A stretch of 64,000 bases of DNA from Mucilaginibacter sp. SJ (GCF_028993635.1 NZ_CP118631.1:4526001-4590000), one strand, 5' to 3'; counted from the first letter of the stretch, positions 16,813 through 27,047 are shown. Notes: a model not told the origin generated them from the letters alone. Made by a program: numbers and translations.

Positions 16813-19800
16813 ATGGACAGCAATAAAAAATACTGGAAAGGTTTAGAAGAACTAAACAGAACACCAGAATTTGTTGAGAAAAATAAGAACGAATTTGCAG
16901 AGCCAATTCCTATCGAGGAAGTGCTTAGCGGATCTGGTTTATCAGCTAAAACTCCACGTCGTGACTTTTTAAAGGCACTTGGCTTTGGTGTTGGCGCAGT
17001 TACATTGGCAGCTTGTCAGAAAGTGCCGGTGCATAAATCAATTCCGTACCTGATCAAACCTGAAGAGGTTACCCCGGGTGTGGCTAACTATTACTCTTCA
17101 AGCTATGAAGGTCAGGCTATTTTGGTTAAAACCCGCGAAGGTCGCCCTATTAAAGTTGAAGGTAACCCTAATGACGTGTTTTCAAAAGGCGGTTTAAGTG
17201 CTCAGGCTCAAGCTTCGGTACTTGATCTGTATGATGTTAACCGTTTAAAAGATCCTAAATTAAAAGGTAGCGAAGCCGGTTGGGCAGAGGTTGACGCTTA
17301 TGTAATGAAAGAGCTTGCAGCTGTTGCTGCAGCAGGTAAAGGTATCCGTTTGGTTACTTCAACTGTATACAGCCCTTCAACATTAGCAGTTATTGCCGAG
17401 TTTATCGCTAAATACCCTACTACAAAACATATCAATTATGATGCGGTTTCATACACCGGTATCATTCAGGCAAATCAAAACAGTTTTGGTAAAGCAGTAT
17501 TGCCTCACTATAACTTTGATAAAGCCGATGTAATTGTAAGCTTTGGGGCTGATTTCTTAGGTACCTGGATCTCTGGCGAAGAATTTACCCGCCAGTACGT
17601 ATCTAACCGTAACAGCAAATCGCTGGCAAACAAAAAAATGTCTCGTCACATTCAGTTTGAAACTGGTATGAGCATGACCGGTACTAATGCCGATGCCCGT
17701 ATCACTACCAAACCATCTGAAATTGGCGTTGCATTAATAAACCTTTACAACGCAATCTCTGGTACTACTTTACCAGGTTCAAAAGCAACCGGCAGCAAAA
17801 AAGTTGATACTGCTATTCAGTTAGCCGCTAAGGAATTAGTTGCTGCTAAAGGTAAAGCGTTGGTTGTTTCAGGTTCAAACGATGTTGCTACACAAGTACT
17901 GGTTAACGCCATCAACTCATTGTTAGGTAGCTACGGTACTACTATCGATTTAGATAACCCATCAAAACAATACGCCGGTAACGACGCTGCATTTGTTGAG
18001 TTTGTAAACGAAGTAAAACGTGGTGATGTTGGTGCTGTATTCTTCCTGAATGCTAACCCGGCTTACGATTACTATAAAAATGATGAATTTAAAGCGGCGT
18101 TGAAAAACGTTCGTTTAAATGTATCATTTGCCGATCATGAGGATGAAACAGCTTTATTAGCTACTGTTAATGCTCCAAATCACCATTATTTGGAGACATG
18201 GGGTGATGCTAACGCTGTTGAAGGTTACTACACTGTAGTTCAGCCTACAATTAACCCGGTTTACAACACCCGCCAGGCAGAGCATAGCTTACTGGTTTGG
18301 ATGGAAAACCCAATAAAAGATTACTACACTTACGTACGCAAAACCTGGGATTCAGGTTTGTTGGCAAAAGGTGGCTTATCTGGCCAAAAAGGTTGGGAAA
18401 CCCTTTTACAAACAGGTATGGTGATAGCTGCTCCGGTAGCAGCAAGCGCTTACAGCTTTAGCCTTGACCTTGCCGGCGTAACGCAAAAAATATTAACCCA
18501 GAGCAAAGCTGTTGCTGCAGATGGCGACAAATTTGAATTGCAGCTTTATGTTAGCCAGGCTATAGGTGACGGTAAACGTGGTAATAACCCATGGTTACAG
18601 GAACTTCCTGACCCGGTTTCGAAAGTTACCTGGGACAACTTCGCTGCCATGTCAATTTCTGATATGAAGAAATTGAAACTGGAAGAAGGCGATGTGATCA
18701 AAATTGATGCTAATGGTTACTCTGTTGAGTTGCCGGTATTAGCTCAGCCAGGTCAAACACAAGGTACTTTGTCAGTTGCTGTTGGCTATGGTCGTACAAA
18801 TGCTGGCCCGGTTGGTAATAACGTTGGTAAAAACGCCTTCCCATTCTTTAGCTTAAGCAATGGTACTTTCCAAACAGCTGCTGTAGCGTCATTCAAATCG
18901 GCCGGTTACAAATCGCCGCTTGCACAAACACAAACCCACCACTCATATGAGGGCAGGAGCGTTATCCGCGAGGCAACTTTTGTTGAATACAAAAAGAACC
19001 CGGCAGCAGGTAGCGGTAACGAGCATGGCCGTAAAGATTACAATGGTGAATCTCTTTGGGACAACCATGATCGTCCTGTTTACGACTGGGTAATGGCTAT
19101 CGACCTTAACGCTTGTACCGGTTGCGGTGCCTGCGTGGTTGCATGTTCTGCAGAAAATAACATTCCGGTTGTAGGTAAAGATGAGGTTTCACGTCGTCGT
19201 GAAATGCACTGGATCCGTATCGACCGTTACTATAGCTACAATGACCACGGCAACAGCGAAGAAGCAGTTACCAAAGAAAAGGAAATTGATAAGCTTGAAA
19301 ACTTCGACAATGTATCAGTTGTACACCAGCCAATGCTTTGCCAGCACTGTGACCACGCACCTTGCGAGACAGTGTGCCCGGTATTAGCTACCGTTCACTC
19401 GTCTGAAGGTTTAAACCACATGGCTTACAACCGTTGCGTAGGTACACGTTATTGCGCTAACAACTGTCCGTTCAAAGTACGTCGCTTTAACTGGTTCAAC
19501 TACTGGAACGACGCACGTTTTGATAACTACCTGCAAGGTGAACATACACAATTAGTACTTAACCCAGACGTAGTTACACGTTTCCGTGGTGTTATGGAAA
19601 AATGTTCAATGTGTATCCAACGTATCCAGGCTGGTAAACTGAAAGCTAAAATTGAAAAACGCCCGCTTAAAGATGGCGAAATCAAAATGGCTTGTCAGCA
19701 AACATGTTCTGCCAACGCTATCGTGTTCGGTAACAGAAATGATCCTAACTCTGAAGTTTCAAAAGCACTTGCAAGCGAAAGAACTTACTACGTGCTTGAA

Positions 19801-19875
19801 GAACTTAACGTACAGCCAGGTATTGGTTACCAGACAAAAGTTAGAAATATAATAGAAACTGAAGCTCAGGCATAA
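16813..19875 (+). CDS. actB: Alternative complex III subunit ActB, Mo-oxidoreductase-like / iron-sulfur fusion
   Basis: A 1020-residue peripheral subunit. A Tat-type signal (TPRRDFLKALGFGVGAVTLA then AC) suggests export with lipid attachment. Residues about 60-700 resemble the molybdopterin-oxidoreductase fold, which in ACIII carries no molybdenum. A ferredoxin-like domain (about 755-1000) follows with CTGCGACVVAC from Cys768, CQHCDHAPCETVCP, CVGTRYCANNCP, CSMC and CQQTC, enough for three [4Fe-4S] and one [3Fe-4S] clusters. It passes electrons between the quinol site and the ActA haems. Confidence 0.95.
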   Translation: MDSNKKYWKGLEELNRTPEFVEKNKNEFAEPIPIEEVLSGSGLSAKTPRRDFLKALGFGVGAVTLAACQKVPVHKSIPYLIKPEEVTPGVANYYSSSYEGQAILVKTREGRPIKVEGNPNDVFSKGGLSAQAQASVLDLYDVNRLKDPKLKGSEAGWAEVDAYVMKELAAVAAAGKGIRLVTSTVYSPSTLAVIAEFIAKYPTTKHINYDAVSYTGIIQANQNSFGKAVLPHYNFDKADVIVSFGADFLGTWISGEEFTRQYVSNRNSKSLANKKMSRHIQFETGMSMTGTNADARITTKPSEIGVALINLYNAISGTTLPGSKATGSKKVDTAIQLAAKELVAAKGKALVVSGSNDVATQVLVNAINSLLGSYGTTIDLDNPSKQYAGNDAAFVEFVNEVKRGDVGAVFFLNANPAYDYYKNDEFKAALKNVRLNVSFADHEDETALLATVNAPNHHYLETWGDANAVEGYYTVVQPTINPVYNTRQAEHSLLVWMENPIKDYYTYVRKTWDSGLLAKGGLSGQKGWETLLQTGMVIAAPVAASAYSFSLDLAGVTQKILTQSKAVAADGDKFELQLYVSQAIGDGKRGNNPWLQELPDPVSKVTWDNFAAMSISDMKKLKLEEGDVIKIDANGYSVELPVLAQPGQTQGTLSVAVGYGRTNAGPVGNNVGKNAFPFFSLSNGTFQTAAVASFKSAGYKSPLAQTQTHHSYEGRSVIREATFVEYKKNPAAGSGNEHGRKDYNGESLWDNHDRPVYDWVMAIDLNACTGCGACVVACSAENNIPVVGKDEVSRRREMHWIRIDRYYSYNDHGNSEEAVTKEKEIDKLENFDNVSVVHQPMLCQHCDHAPCETVCPVLATVHSSEGLNHMAYNRCVGTRYCANNCPFKVRRFNWFNYWNDARFDNYLQGEHTQLVLNPDVVTRFRGVMEKCSMCIQRIQAGKLKAKIEKRPLKDGEIKMACQQTCSANAIVFGNRNDPNSEVSKALASERTYYVLEELNVQPGIGYQTKVRNIIETEAQA

Positions 19876-19901
19876 ATTTTTATATACAGAGATTAAGATA
19901 T

Positions 19902-21374
19902 ATGGCATCTCATAGTGAATCAATAATAAGGGAACCGTTAATTACGGGTAAGGACATCACGTATAAAAAAATTACGGATGATGTATTACGCCCTGTAGAA
20001 AATATGCCGGGTAAAGCCTGGTGGATCGGCTTTAGTGTAGCCTCGCTTGGCGCCTCGCTTTGGGTTTTCGCTATCAGCTGGACCTTCTGGTTCGGTTTGG
20101 GCGAATGGGGCCTGAACAAAACAGTAGGATGGGCATGGGACATTACCGGTTTCGTATGGTGGGTAGGTATCGGTCACGCCGGTACGCTTATCTCGGCGGT
20201 ATTGTTGCTGTTCCGTCAAAACTGGCGTAACTCCATCAACCGCTCGGCCGAGGCGATGACGATTTTCGCCGTAATTTGTGCGGCTACTTATATCGCCGCT
20301 CACATGGGCCGTCCATGGATGGCTGTTTATTCATTACCGTTGCCAAATCAATACGGCTCGTTATGGGTAAACTGGAACTCACCGCTTATCTGGGACGTAT
20401 TTGCGATATCAACATACTTCTCGGTTTCATTGGTATTCTGGTATACAGGTTTATTACCCGATATCGCTACCATCCGTGACCGTGCAGAAGGCATCCGCCG
20501 CCGTATCTATTCGATACTGTCATTCGGCTGGACAGGTTCAGTAAAAACCTGGCAGCGTTTTGAAACAGTGTCATTGATCCTGGCAGGTGTTTCAACCCCA
20601 CTGGTACTTTCGGTACACACCATCGTATCAATGGACTTTGCAACTTCATTGGAACCAGGATGGCACACCACCATCTTCCCTCCATACTTCGTTGCCGGTG
20701 CGATCTTCTCGGGTTTCGCCATGGTACAAACCCTGTTGCTTATTGCACGTAAGGTTTTAGGCTTGGAAAACTACATCACCATGTTCCACATCGAATCAAT
20801 GAACAAGATCATCATGTTAACAGGTTCGATAGTAGGTGTGGCTTACTTAACAGAGTTGTTCATCGCTTTCTACTCACAAAACGAGTATGAGCAATATGCT
20901 TTCGCAAACCGTATCGCCGGTCCGTACTGGTGGGCTTACTGGAGCATGATGACCTGTAACGTAATCACTCCGCAGTTGTTCTGGTTCAAAAAGATCCGTA
21001 CCAACATTCCGCTGTCATGGGTATTATCAATTGTGGTTAACATCGGTATGTGGTTTGAGCGTTTCGTAATTATCGTTACCTCATTGCACCGCGACTTTAT
21101 ACCATCAAGCTGGGCTATGTTCTATCCAACCTGGGTTGACGTGAGCGTGTTCATCGGTTCAATTGGTGTATTCTTTACCATGTTCCTGTTGTTCATCAGG
21201 GTATTACCTTCAGTGGCTATGGCCGAGGTGAAATTACTGCTGAAAAGCTCAAGCGAGCAGGCTAAGAAGAAACTTATGGACGAAGGCCATGTTGTACCTG
21301 CCGAAGCAGAGTTTTACATCGCTTCGCTGGAGAAATTTGATAGTGTTGAACAGTCTGAATACTTAAAAGCATAA
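19902..21374 (+). CDS. actC: Alternative complex III subunit ActC, NrfD-like membrane protein
   Basis: A 490-residue polytopic protein with about ten membrane segments, beginning after a 40-residue cytosolic N-terminus (ESIIREPLITGKDITYKKIT). NrfD/PsrC features include GHAGTLISAVLLLFRQNWR, AHMGRPWM, WDVFAISTYF and a W-rich central region. It forms one of the two quinol-binding membrane modules of ACIII. 26 bases separate it from actB and 5 from actD. Confidence 0.95.
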   Translation: MASHSESIIREPLITGKDITYKKITDDVLRPVENMPGKAWWIGFSVASLGASLWVFAISWTFWFGLGEWGLNKTVGWAWDITGFVWWVGIGHAGTLISAVLLLFRQNWRNSINRSAEAMTIFAVICAATYIAAHMGRPWMAVYSLPLPNQYGSLWVNWNSPLIWDVFAISTYFSVSLVFWYTGLLPDIATIRDRAEGIRRRIYSILSFGWTGSVKTWQRFETVSLILAGVSTPLVLSVHTIVSMDFATSLEPGWHTTIFPPYFVAGAIFSGFAMVQTLLLIARKVLGLENYITMFHIESMNKIIMLTGSIVGVAYLTELFIAFYSQNEYEQYAFANRIAGPYWWAYWSMMTCNVITPQLFWFKKIRTNIPLSWVLSIVVNIGMWFERFVIIVTSLHRDFIPSSWAMFYPTWVDVSVFIGSIGVFFTMFLLFIRVLPSVAMAEVKLLLKSSSEQAKKKLMDEGHVVPAEAEFYIASLEKFDSVEQSEYLKA

Positions 21375-21379
21375 TACTA

Positions 21380-21916
21380 ATGAGTAGCACTAAATATATA
21401 TTAGGCGTTTTTGATGATCCCGATGAAATGATGCACGGGATTGATAAGCTGCAAAAGAACAGCGTTCCTATTTATGACGTTTATACGCCTATGCCTATTC
21501 ACGGCATTGAGGCTAAATTAAATATCAAGGATTCGCGTTTAGGTTATGCGGCATTTATGTTCGGTTGTTTGGGCGGTACTATTATGTTCAGCATGGTTTA
21601 CTATATGCTGGTTCATGACTGGCCTATCAACATCGGTGGAAAAAACTTTTTTGCTATCCCGGATTTTATCCCGGTTACATTTGAGTGGACTGTATTGTGG
21701 ACTTCGTTCGGTATGACATTTACTTTCTTCTTCGCAAGTCACCTGTTCCCGGGTCGTGCCCCAAGGGTAATGGACCTGCGTGCAACTGATGATAAATTTG
21801 TAATTGCAATTAATGCTAAAGGAAACATTCCTCACGACGATATAACTAATTTACTAAAAGAAGCGGGCGCTACAGAAGTTAAGCATAACGATAGAAAATA
21901 TGTTAGCTATGAATAA
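21380..21916 (+). CDS. actD: Alternative complex III subunit ActD
   Basis: A 178-residue membrane protein (DUF3341 family) with two membrane segments (about 56-76 and 100-122) and soluble ends. The N-terminal YILGVFDDPDEMMHGIDKLQ and VYTPMPIHGIEAKL are typical of ActD. It lies between the membrane modules ActC and ActF. The end overlaps the start of actE by eight bases. Confidence 0.93.
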   Translation: MSSTKYILGVFDDPDEMMHGIDKLQKNSVPIYDVYTPMPIHGIEAKLNIKDSRLGYAAFMFGCLGGTIMFSMVYYMLVHDWPINIGGKNFFAIPDFIPVTFEWTVLWTSFGMTFTFFFASHLFPGRAPRVMDLRATDDKFVIAINAKGNIPHDDITNLLKEAGATEVKHNDRKYVSYE

Positions 21917-22484
21917 AATTAAAATATTAGGAACAATAGTTACTATTATCGCAGCTTCGATAGTATTTACATCGTGCAAGGATAAAAGAAGCACCGGTTG
22001 GGAGTATGCACCTAATATGTACGAGCATTTGGCATACGATCCGGATCAAAAAAATAATAATTTTAAAGATGGTAAAACCGCTCAGTTGCCGCCTGCGGGA
22101 ACTATACCGGTTGGCTTTACCAAATTTGATTATCCAAATACCAAAGAAGGTTATGAATTAGCCAGTGTCGAGGTTAAAACGGTACTGGCCCAAACCCAGG
22201 CTAATTACGCCGAAGGTAAGATTTTGTTTGAGCACTTCTGCTCACCTTGCCACGGTGTCGATGGTCAGGGCGATGGCTTAGTGGTACAGCATGGTTATCC
22301 GGCCCCTCCATCATATTCAAAAGGCCAGTCATCGCGCGGTGGCAACATGAAAGACCTTACAGACGGTAAAATTTATCATACCATCACTTACGGTGTAAAT
22401 GCAATGGGGTCATACGCTTCTCAGCTTGCTCCCGAAGAACGCTGGAAAGTGATCATGTATGTTCACCATTTACAAACCTTATAA
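21909..22484 (+). CDS. actE: Alternative complex III subunit ActE, monohaem cytochrome c lipoprotein
   Basis: I choose ATG 21909 (MNKIKILGTIV), which gives a lipoprotein signal ending at FTSC; an ATG three codons upstream is also possible. The 191-residue product has one haem site CSPCH in HFCSPCHGVDGQGDG and a distal Met region with AMGSYA. It would relay electrons to the oxidase. It overlaps actD by eight bases and ends 13 bases before actF. Confidence 0.93.
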   Translation: MNKIKILGTIVTIIAASIVFTSCKDKRSTGWEYAPNMYEHLAYDPDQKNNNFKDGKTAQLPPAGTIPVGFTKFDYPNTKEGYELASVEVKTVLAQTQANYAEGKILFEHFCSPCHGVDGQGDGLVVQHGYPAPPSYSKGQSSRGGNMKDLTDGKIYHTITYGVNAMGSYASQLAPEERWKVIMYVHHLQTL

Positions 22485-22497
22485 GAAAAAGATATTA

Positions 22498-23766
22498 ATG
22501 AAGACTCATAATAATTTTGACGGGCAATATGAATTTGTCGGCAAAGCCAAAACATGGAGCTTGATATGCATCGTGATTGGTTTGGTTGCCATACTGGGTG
22601 GCTTTGCGCTTGGCTATACTGAGCGTACATTTGCCAACCTGTTGCTAATGACCTATTACTTTGCTGCGGTTTGTATGTGCGGTATTTTCTTTTGCGCTGT
22701 ACAGTATGCTGCACAAGCAGGTTGGTCTGCTTCAATGATCAGGATTCCTCAGGCTTTCGGCAAGGTTTTGCCAATTGCTGCAATTACACTAATTGTAGTA
22801 GTGATCGCCGGGTTTTCATTAACTCATACAATTACCAGCGAAGAAGGCAAGCAGGTTGTTGCCCCTTATTTATATAAAATTTGGGCGGCTGTTGGTGTCA
22901 CTGATCCTCATAGCGAAAATTACAATGCTGTTATAGCAGGTAAAGCTGGATATATGAACAAAGTTGGATTTGTAATCCGTTTGATTTGTTTCCTGGGTTC
23001 ATATTGCATATTTGGTCGTTTATTGGCTAAATATTCTGAGGCAGAGGACGAAGTTGGTGGCATGTTCTACTATAAAAAGAGCTTCAACATGTCATGCTTG
23101 TTCCTGGTGATTTTTGGCTTTACAACGCCAATATATGCTTTTGATACTATCATGTCATTAGAGGCCGAGTGGTTTTCTACCATGTTTGGCTGGTATAATT
23201 TTGCTGCCATGTGGGTAGCTGGGTTGTCAGTTATCACACTTACATTAATCAGGTTAAAACGTATTGGTTACTTTGAATGGGTTTCAGAAGATCATATGCA
23301 TAGCTTAACCAAGTTTATCTTCGGTTTCTCTATCTTCTGGACCTACGTTTGGTTTGCTCAGTTCCTTTTAATTTATTATGCTAACATACCTGAAGAAACA
23401 GTATACTTCTTTAAAAGGTGGGAACCTGAATTTAAGCCATGGTTCTGGATTAACATTGTTGTTAACTTCCTTGCTCCTTTATTGGTATTCATGTCTCGTG
23501 ATTCTAAACGTGTTTACCGTACAGTTGAAATTATGTGTATCATCCTGATTGTTGGTCACTGGCTTGATTATTTTATGATGATTATGCCTGGTACCGTTGG
23601 TCCAACTTCATCATGGTTAACTGAAATAGGCCCTATTGAAGTAGGTGTATTTTTAGGCTTTGGAGGTTTATTTACCTTCACTGCAATGACAGCTTTAACC
23701 AAGTTCAAATCGTTGGTTCCTAAAAAACACCCGTTCTTACAGGAAAGCCTTCATCATCACATATAA
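22498..23766 (+). CDS. actF: Alternative complex III subunit ActF, membrane protein
   Basis: Starting at ATG 22498 (MKTHNNFDGQYEFVGKAKTW) gives 422 residues and about ten membrane segments. An upstream in-frame ATG at 22459 lies within actE and is rejected. ActF is the second NrfD-like module of ACIII; visible traits are PIYAFDTIMSLEAEWFSTMFGWYNF and the C-terminal LTKFKSLVPKKHPFLQESLHHH. Residues SLEAEWFSTMFGWY are widely shared in the family. Confidence 0.94.
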   Translation: MKTHNNFDGQYEFVGKAKTWSLICIVIGLVAILGGFALGYTERTFANLLLMTYYFAAVCMCGIFFCAVQYAAQAGWSASMIRIPQAFGKVLPIAAITLIVVVIAGFSLTHTITSEEGKQVVAPYLYKIWAAVGVTDPHSENYNAVIAGKAGYMNKVGFVIRLICFLGSYCIFGRLLAKYSEAEDEVGGMFYYKKSFNMSCLFLVIFGFTTPIYAFDTIMSLEAEWFSTMFGWYNFAAMWVAGLSVITLTLIRLKRIGYFEWVSEDHMHSLTKFIFGFSIFWTYVWFAQFLLIYYANIPEETVYFFKRWEPEFKPWFWINIVVNFLAPLLVFMSRDSKRVYRTVEIMCIILIVGHWLDYFMMIMPGTVGPTSSWLTEIGPIEVGVFLGFGGLFTFTAMTALTKFKSLVPKKHPFLQESLHHHI

Positions 23767-23773
23767 TAATTAT

Positions 23774-23781
23774 TACATTTG
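23774..23781 (+). promoter_or_regulatory. Internal -7 element (TACATTTG) before coxB
   Basis: TACATTTG matches TAnnTTTG in the 49-base actF-coxB gap, 35 bases before the coxB ATG. No TTTG stands at -33. It could give the oxidase genes some independence from act. Confidence 0.4.
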
Positions 23782-23815
23782 CACCAAAATACAGAATACC
23801 AAACAGCTTACTAAA

Positions 23816-25000
23816 ATGGGATTCAGAAAACTAATAAATTCTAAAAAACTACTATCGTTCTTCGCTGCGTTTATGCTTCTGGGCACAAACCTGCTGATGG
23901 CGCAAACTGCGGCCGCCGGTGCGGCCCAGGAAGAAGCCCCTAAGGTTGACTGGACCGGGGTGGCGTATTATGTTGCTATATTTTTCCTTATTTGCTTGGG
24001 CGTTGCTATTGTTGGCAAGATCCTTAAGATCTACGATCTTACCTTGAAAATGCAGGGTAAAAAAGGCATCAAATGGAACAGCATAATGGCGGTGATTTGC
24101 ATCATTTTCCTTGTTGTTGGTCTTTATGGCGCTTACTGGTCATTTACCGAACAAGGTAGCATGACTTTACCTGAAGCTGCTTCAGCCCATGGGGTTAAAA
24201 TAGATGAGATGTTTACCGTCACTACTGTTTTAACAATGATAGTGTTTTTTATTACCCAGATTTTGCTATTTGGATTCCTGTTTCAATACCGTCATTCTGA
24301 TAAACGCCGTGCACACTTCCTGCCACACAATAATACCATCGAAAAAGTTTGGACAATTGCCCCTGCTATTGTGTTGACTATCCTCGTTGTGTTTGGTTTC
24401 TTTACTTGGCAGAAGATCATGAATAGTGAAAATCTTAAGGATGATATCAATATCGATGTAACCGGTCATCAGTTTGCCTGGGAATTACGGTACCCTGGTA
24501 AAGATGGTATATTAGGCCCTAAAGATTTTCGTTTGGTTACAGGTGCAAACAATTTGGGTGTTAACTTCAAAAAGAAAAGCAGTTTTGATGATTTAAAGGT
24601 AGATACTATGTACTTACCGGTTAATAAATCAATCAGGTTAAATATCCTTGCACAGGATGTGATCCATAGCGTTTATATGCCGCACTTCAGGGTTCAGTTG
24701 AATGCGGTACCTGGTTTACCAACCTTCTTTAAATTTACCCCGACTATTACTACCGCAGAGATGCGCACAAAATTAGACGACCCTAAATTTGAATATACCC
24801 TTTATTGTAACAAAATATGTGGTGGAAGCCACTACAACATGCAAAAAGTTGTACGTGTTGTTTCTGAAGCCGAATATCAGTCATGGCTGTCAAGGCAAAA
24901 GCCTTACCTTAATGATGCTTTAAGAAAAGAGCTTCATTTCGCGGCAGCAAACAATGAGCAAAGCGGTGCTTCAACAAATAGGTTAGCGTTAAATAATTAA
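23816..25000 (+). CDS. coxB: Cytochrome c oxidase subunit II
   Basis: A 394-residue subunit with a signal peptide (ending near LMAQ) and an extra N-terminal region before the usual two-helix anchor (about 140-165 and 182-202). The CuA domain has VTGHQFAWELRYPG, the HSVYMPHFRVQLNAVPG strand, and the copper ligands in CNKICGGSHYNM near residues 331-342. No haem c is fused. An additional hydrophobic pair sits at about 45-65 and 85-105, making it longer than simple subunit II. It is followed by coxA after 20 bases. Confidence 0.95.
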   Translation: MGFRKLINSKKLLSFFAAFMLLGTNLLMAQTAAAGAAQEEAPKVDWTGVAYYVAIFFLICLGVAIVGKILKIYDLTLKMQGKKGIKWNSIMAVICIIFLVVGLYGAYWSFTEQGSMTLPEAASAHGVKIDEMFTVTTVLTMIVFFITQILLFGFLFQYRHSDKRRAHFLPHNNTIEKVWTIAPAIVLTILVVFGFFTWQKIMNSENLKDDINIDVTGHQFAWELRYPGKDGILGPKDFRLVTGANNLGVNFKKKSSFDDLKVDTMYLPVNKSIRLNILAQDVIHSVYMPHFRVQLNAVPGLPTFFKFTPTITTAEMRTKLDDPKFEYTLYCNKICGGSHYNMQKVVRVVSEAEYQSWLSRQKPYLNDALRKELHFAAANNEQSGASTNRLALNN

Positions 25001-25020
25001 TAAAGATAAGAAATAGAGAT

Positions 25021-26910
25021 ATGTCAACATTAGCAGTTCACGACCACGCAGGAACCCACCACGACGAACACGGTCACGAACACCACCATGACCAATCATT
25101 CCTGTCTAAATATGTATTTAGCATGGACCACAAGATGATTGCCAAGCAATTCCTGATTACAGGTATTACTATGGCGGTTATCGCAATGATTTTGTCAATC
25201 CTGTTTAGGATCCAACTTGCTTACCCTGATAAAACATTCCCGCTGTTAACAACTTTGTTAGGTCGTTTTGCACCTAACGGACGTATTAGCCCCGATTTTT
25301 ACCTTGCTTTGGTTACCATACACGGTACCATCATGGTATTCTTTGTACTAACTGCCGGGTTGAGCGGTACTTTTGCCAACTTATTAATTCCCTTGCAGGT
25401 AGGTGCACGTGATATGGCTTCTCCATTCATGAACATGCTTTCATACTGGTTCTTCTTCTTGGCCAGCGTTATCATGTTGTCATCTTTCTTTGTACAAAAA
25501 GGCCCTGCCAGCGGTGGCTGGACAATCTATCCCCCGTTATCAGCATTGCCAAAAGCAATGCCGGGTTCAGGTGAGGGTATGACCCTTTGGCTGATCAGTA
25601 TGGTATTGTTTGTTGCGTCATCATTAATGGGCGGTATCAACTACGTGAGTACCGTATTAAACATGCGTACAAAAGGGATGGACCTTTGGAAAATGCCTTT
25701 AACTATCTGGGCTTTATTTCTTACCGCTATATTAGGTATCCTTGCTTTCCCGGTTTTAGTTGCCGGTGTAGTATTGTTGATATTTGATCGCAGCGTTGGT
25801 ACAAGTTTCTATTTATCTGACATCGTATTAAACGGCGTACAGCAACCATTTGAAGGTGGTAGCCCGATCCTGTTCCAGCACTTGTTCTGGTTCCTTGGTC
25901 ACCCGGAGGTATATATCGTGATCATGCCTGCGATGGGTATCTCATCTGAGGTAATGTCGGTAAATTCACGGAAACCGATCTTCGGTTACCATGCGATGGT
26001 TTATTCTCTGATCGGTATCACTGTATTATCGTTCATTGTATGGGGCCACCACATGTTTGTTACCGGGATGAACCCGTTCCTTGGCGGTGTGTTCATGATC
26101 ACTACATTGATCATTGCGGTGCCATCGGCGGTAAAAACATTTAACTGGTTAGCGACGCTATGGCGCGGTAATATCAGGTTTACACCTGCTATGTTGTTCG
26201 CCATCGGCATGGTATCATTCTTTATCTCTGGTGGCTTAACAGGTATCTTCCTGGGTAACGCTGCTTTGGATATCAACTTACACGACACTTACTTTGTTGT
26301 TGCCCACTTCCACTTAGTAATGGGTTCTGCAGCTATATTTGGTATGCTTGCTGGTGTTTACCACTGGTTCCCTAAAATGTTCGGCCGTATGATGGACGAG
26401 AAATTAGGTTACCTGCACTTCTGGTTAACGTTTATCTGCGCTTACCTGGTATTTTTCCCTATGCACTTTATGGGTCTTGACGGTGTACCGCGAAGGTACT
26501 ATGCGTTCACGGAATTTGCTTCAATGCAAAAATGGTTAACGATCAACACATTTGTAACCTGGGCTGCTATTATCGCTGCACTTACACAATTCGGTTTCCT
26601 TTATAACTTCTTTGTGTCAATATTTAAAGGACAAAAGGCGACTCAAAACCCATGGGAGTCAAATACACTGGAGTGGACTACCCCTGTTGAGCACCTGCAT
26701 GGCAACTGGCCGGGCGAAATCCCAACTGTTTATCGTTGGCCATATGATTACAGCAAACCGGGAGCCGAAGAGGATTACATCCCTCAAACTGTTCCTTACT
26801 CGCAAACAATGAGCTCAAACCTTCCTCATGATTTTGAAGATAATCCTGCAGGTTTGGAAGAACTTAATAAGTTTACAAGTACACTGAAAGCAAACGAACA
26901 AGTAAAATAA
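25021..26910 (+). CDS. coxA: Cytochrome c oxidase subunit I
   Basis: A 629-residue catalytic subunit with about twelve membrane helices. The opening is His-rich (AVHDHAGTHHDEHGHEHHHD). Low-spin and active-site haem ligands are recognisable in HGTIMVFFV, WFLGHPEVYI, GHHMFVTG and HDTYFVVAHFHLVMG. The PEVY segment carries the His-Tyr cross-link and proton-path region of A-type haem-copper oxidases. It takes electrons from CuA of subunit II and reduces oxygen. A hairpin array separates it from ctaA. Confidence 0.97.
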   Translation: MSTLAVHDHAGTHHDEHGHEHHHDQSFLSKYVFSMDHKMIAKQFLITGITMAVIAMILSILFRIQLAYPDKTFPLLTTLLGRFAPNGRISPDFYLALVTIHGTIMVFFVLTAGLSGTFANLLIPLQVGARDMASPFMNMLSYWFFFLASVIMLSSFFVQKGPASGGWTIYPPLSALPKAMPGSGEGMTLWLISMVLFVASSLMGGINYVSTVLNMRTKGMDLWKMPLTIWALFLTAILGILAFPVLVAGVVLLIFDRSVGTSFYLSDIVLNGVQQPFEGGSPILFQHLFWFLGHPEVYIVIMPAMGISSEVMSVNSRKPIFGYHAMVYSLIGITVLSFIVWGHHMFVTGMNPFLGGVFMITTLIIAVPSAVKTFNWLATLWRGNIRFTPAMLFAIGMVSFFISGGLTGIFLGNAALDINLHDTYFVVAHFHLVMGSAAIFGMLAGVYHWFPKMFGRMMDEKLGYLHFWLTFICAYLVFFPMHFMGLDGVPRRYYAFTEFASMQKWLTINTFVTWAAIIAALTQFGFLYNFFVSIFKGQKATQNPWESNTLEWTTPVEHLHGNWPGEIPTVYRWPYDYSKPGAEEDYIPQTVPYSQTMSSNLPHDFEDNPAGLEELNKFTSTLKANEQVK

Positions 26911-26930
26911 ATTAATACTTATCTGATCTT

Positions 26931-27029
26931 TTAGGGTACCGGTTAAGTCTTAAGTTGGAAGTTTTGAGTCCTAAGTTAAGCAGCTTTGAACTTAAAACTT
27001 GGAACTTCCGACTTAATAAGGTACCCTAA
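26931..27029. repeat. Heptamer array hairpin between coxA and ctaA
   Basis: TTAGGGTACC (26931) and GGTACCCTAA (ending 27029) cap two arms. The left arm holds five exact 7-base words AAGTCTT, AAGTTGG, AAGTTTT, GAGTCCT, AAGTTAA (26945-26979). The right arm holds ACTTAAA, ACTTGGA, ACTTCCG, ACTTAAT (26990-27017). Together they form an imperfect hairpin of about 40 bp that fills most of the gap. Confidence 0.8.
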
Positions 27030-27047
27030 ATTTTTAGAACTATTTAG

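Noticed and set aside
16813..19875. Active molybdenum enzyme
   Set aside because: The protein is ActB by context and architecture; the Mo-oxidoreductase-like part of ACIII is known to lack the cofactor.
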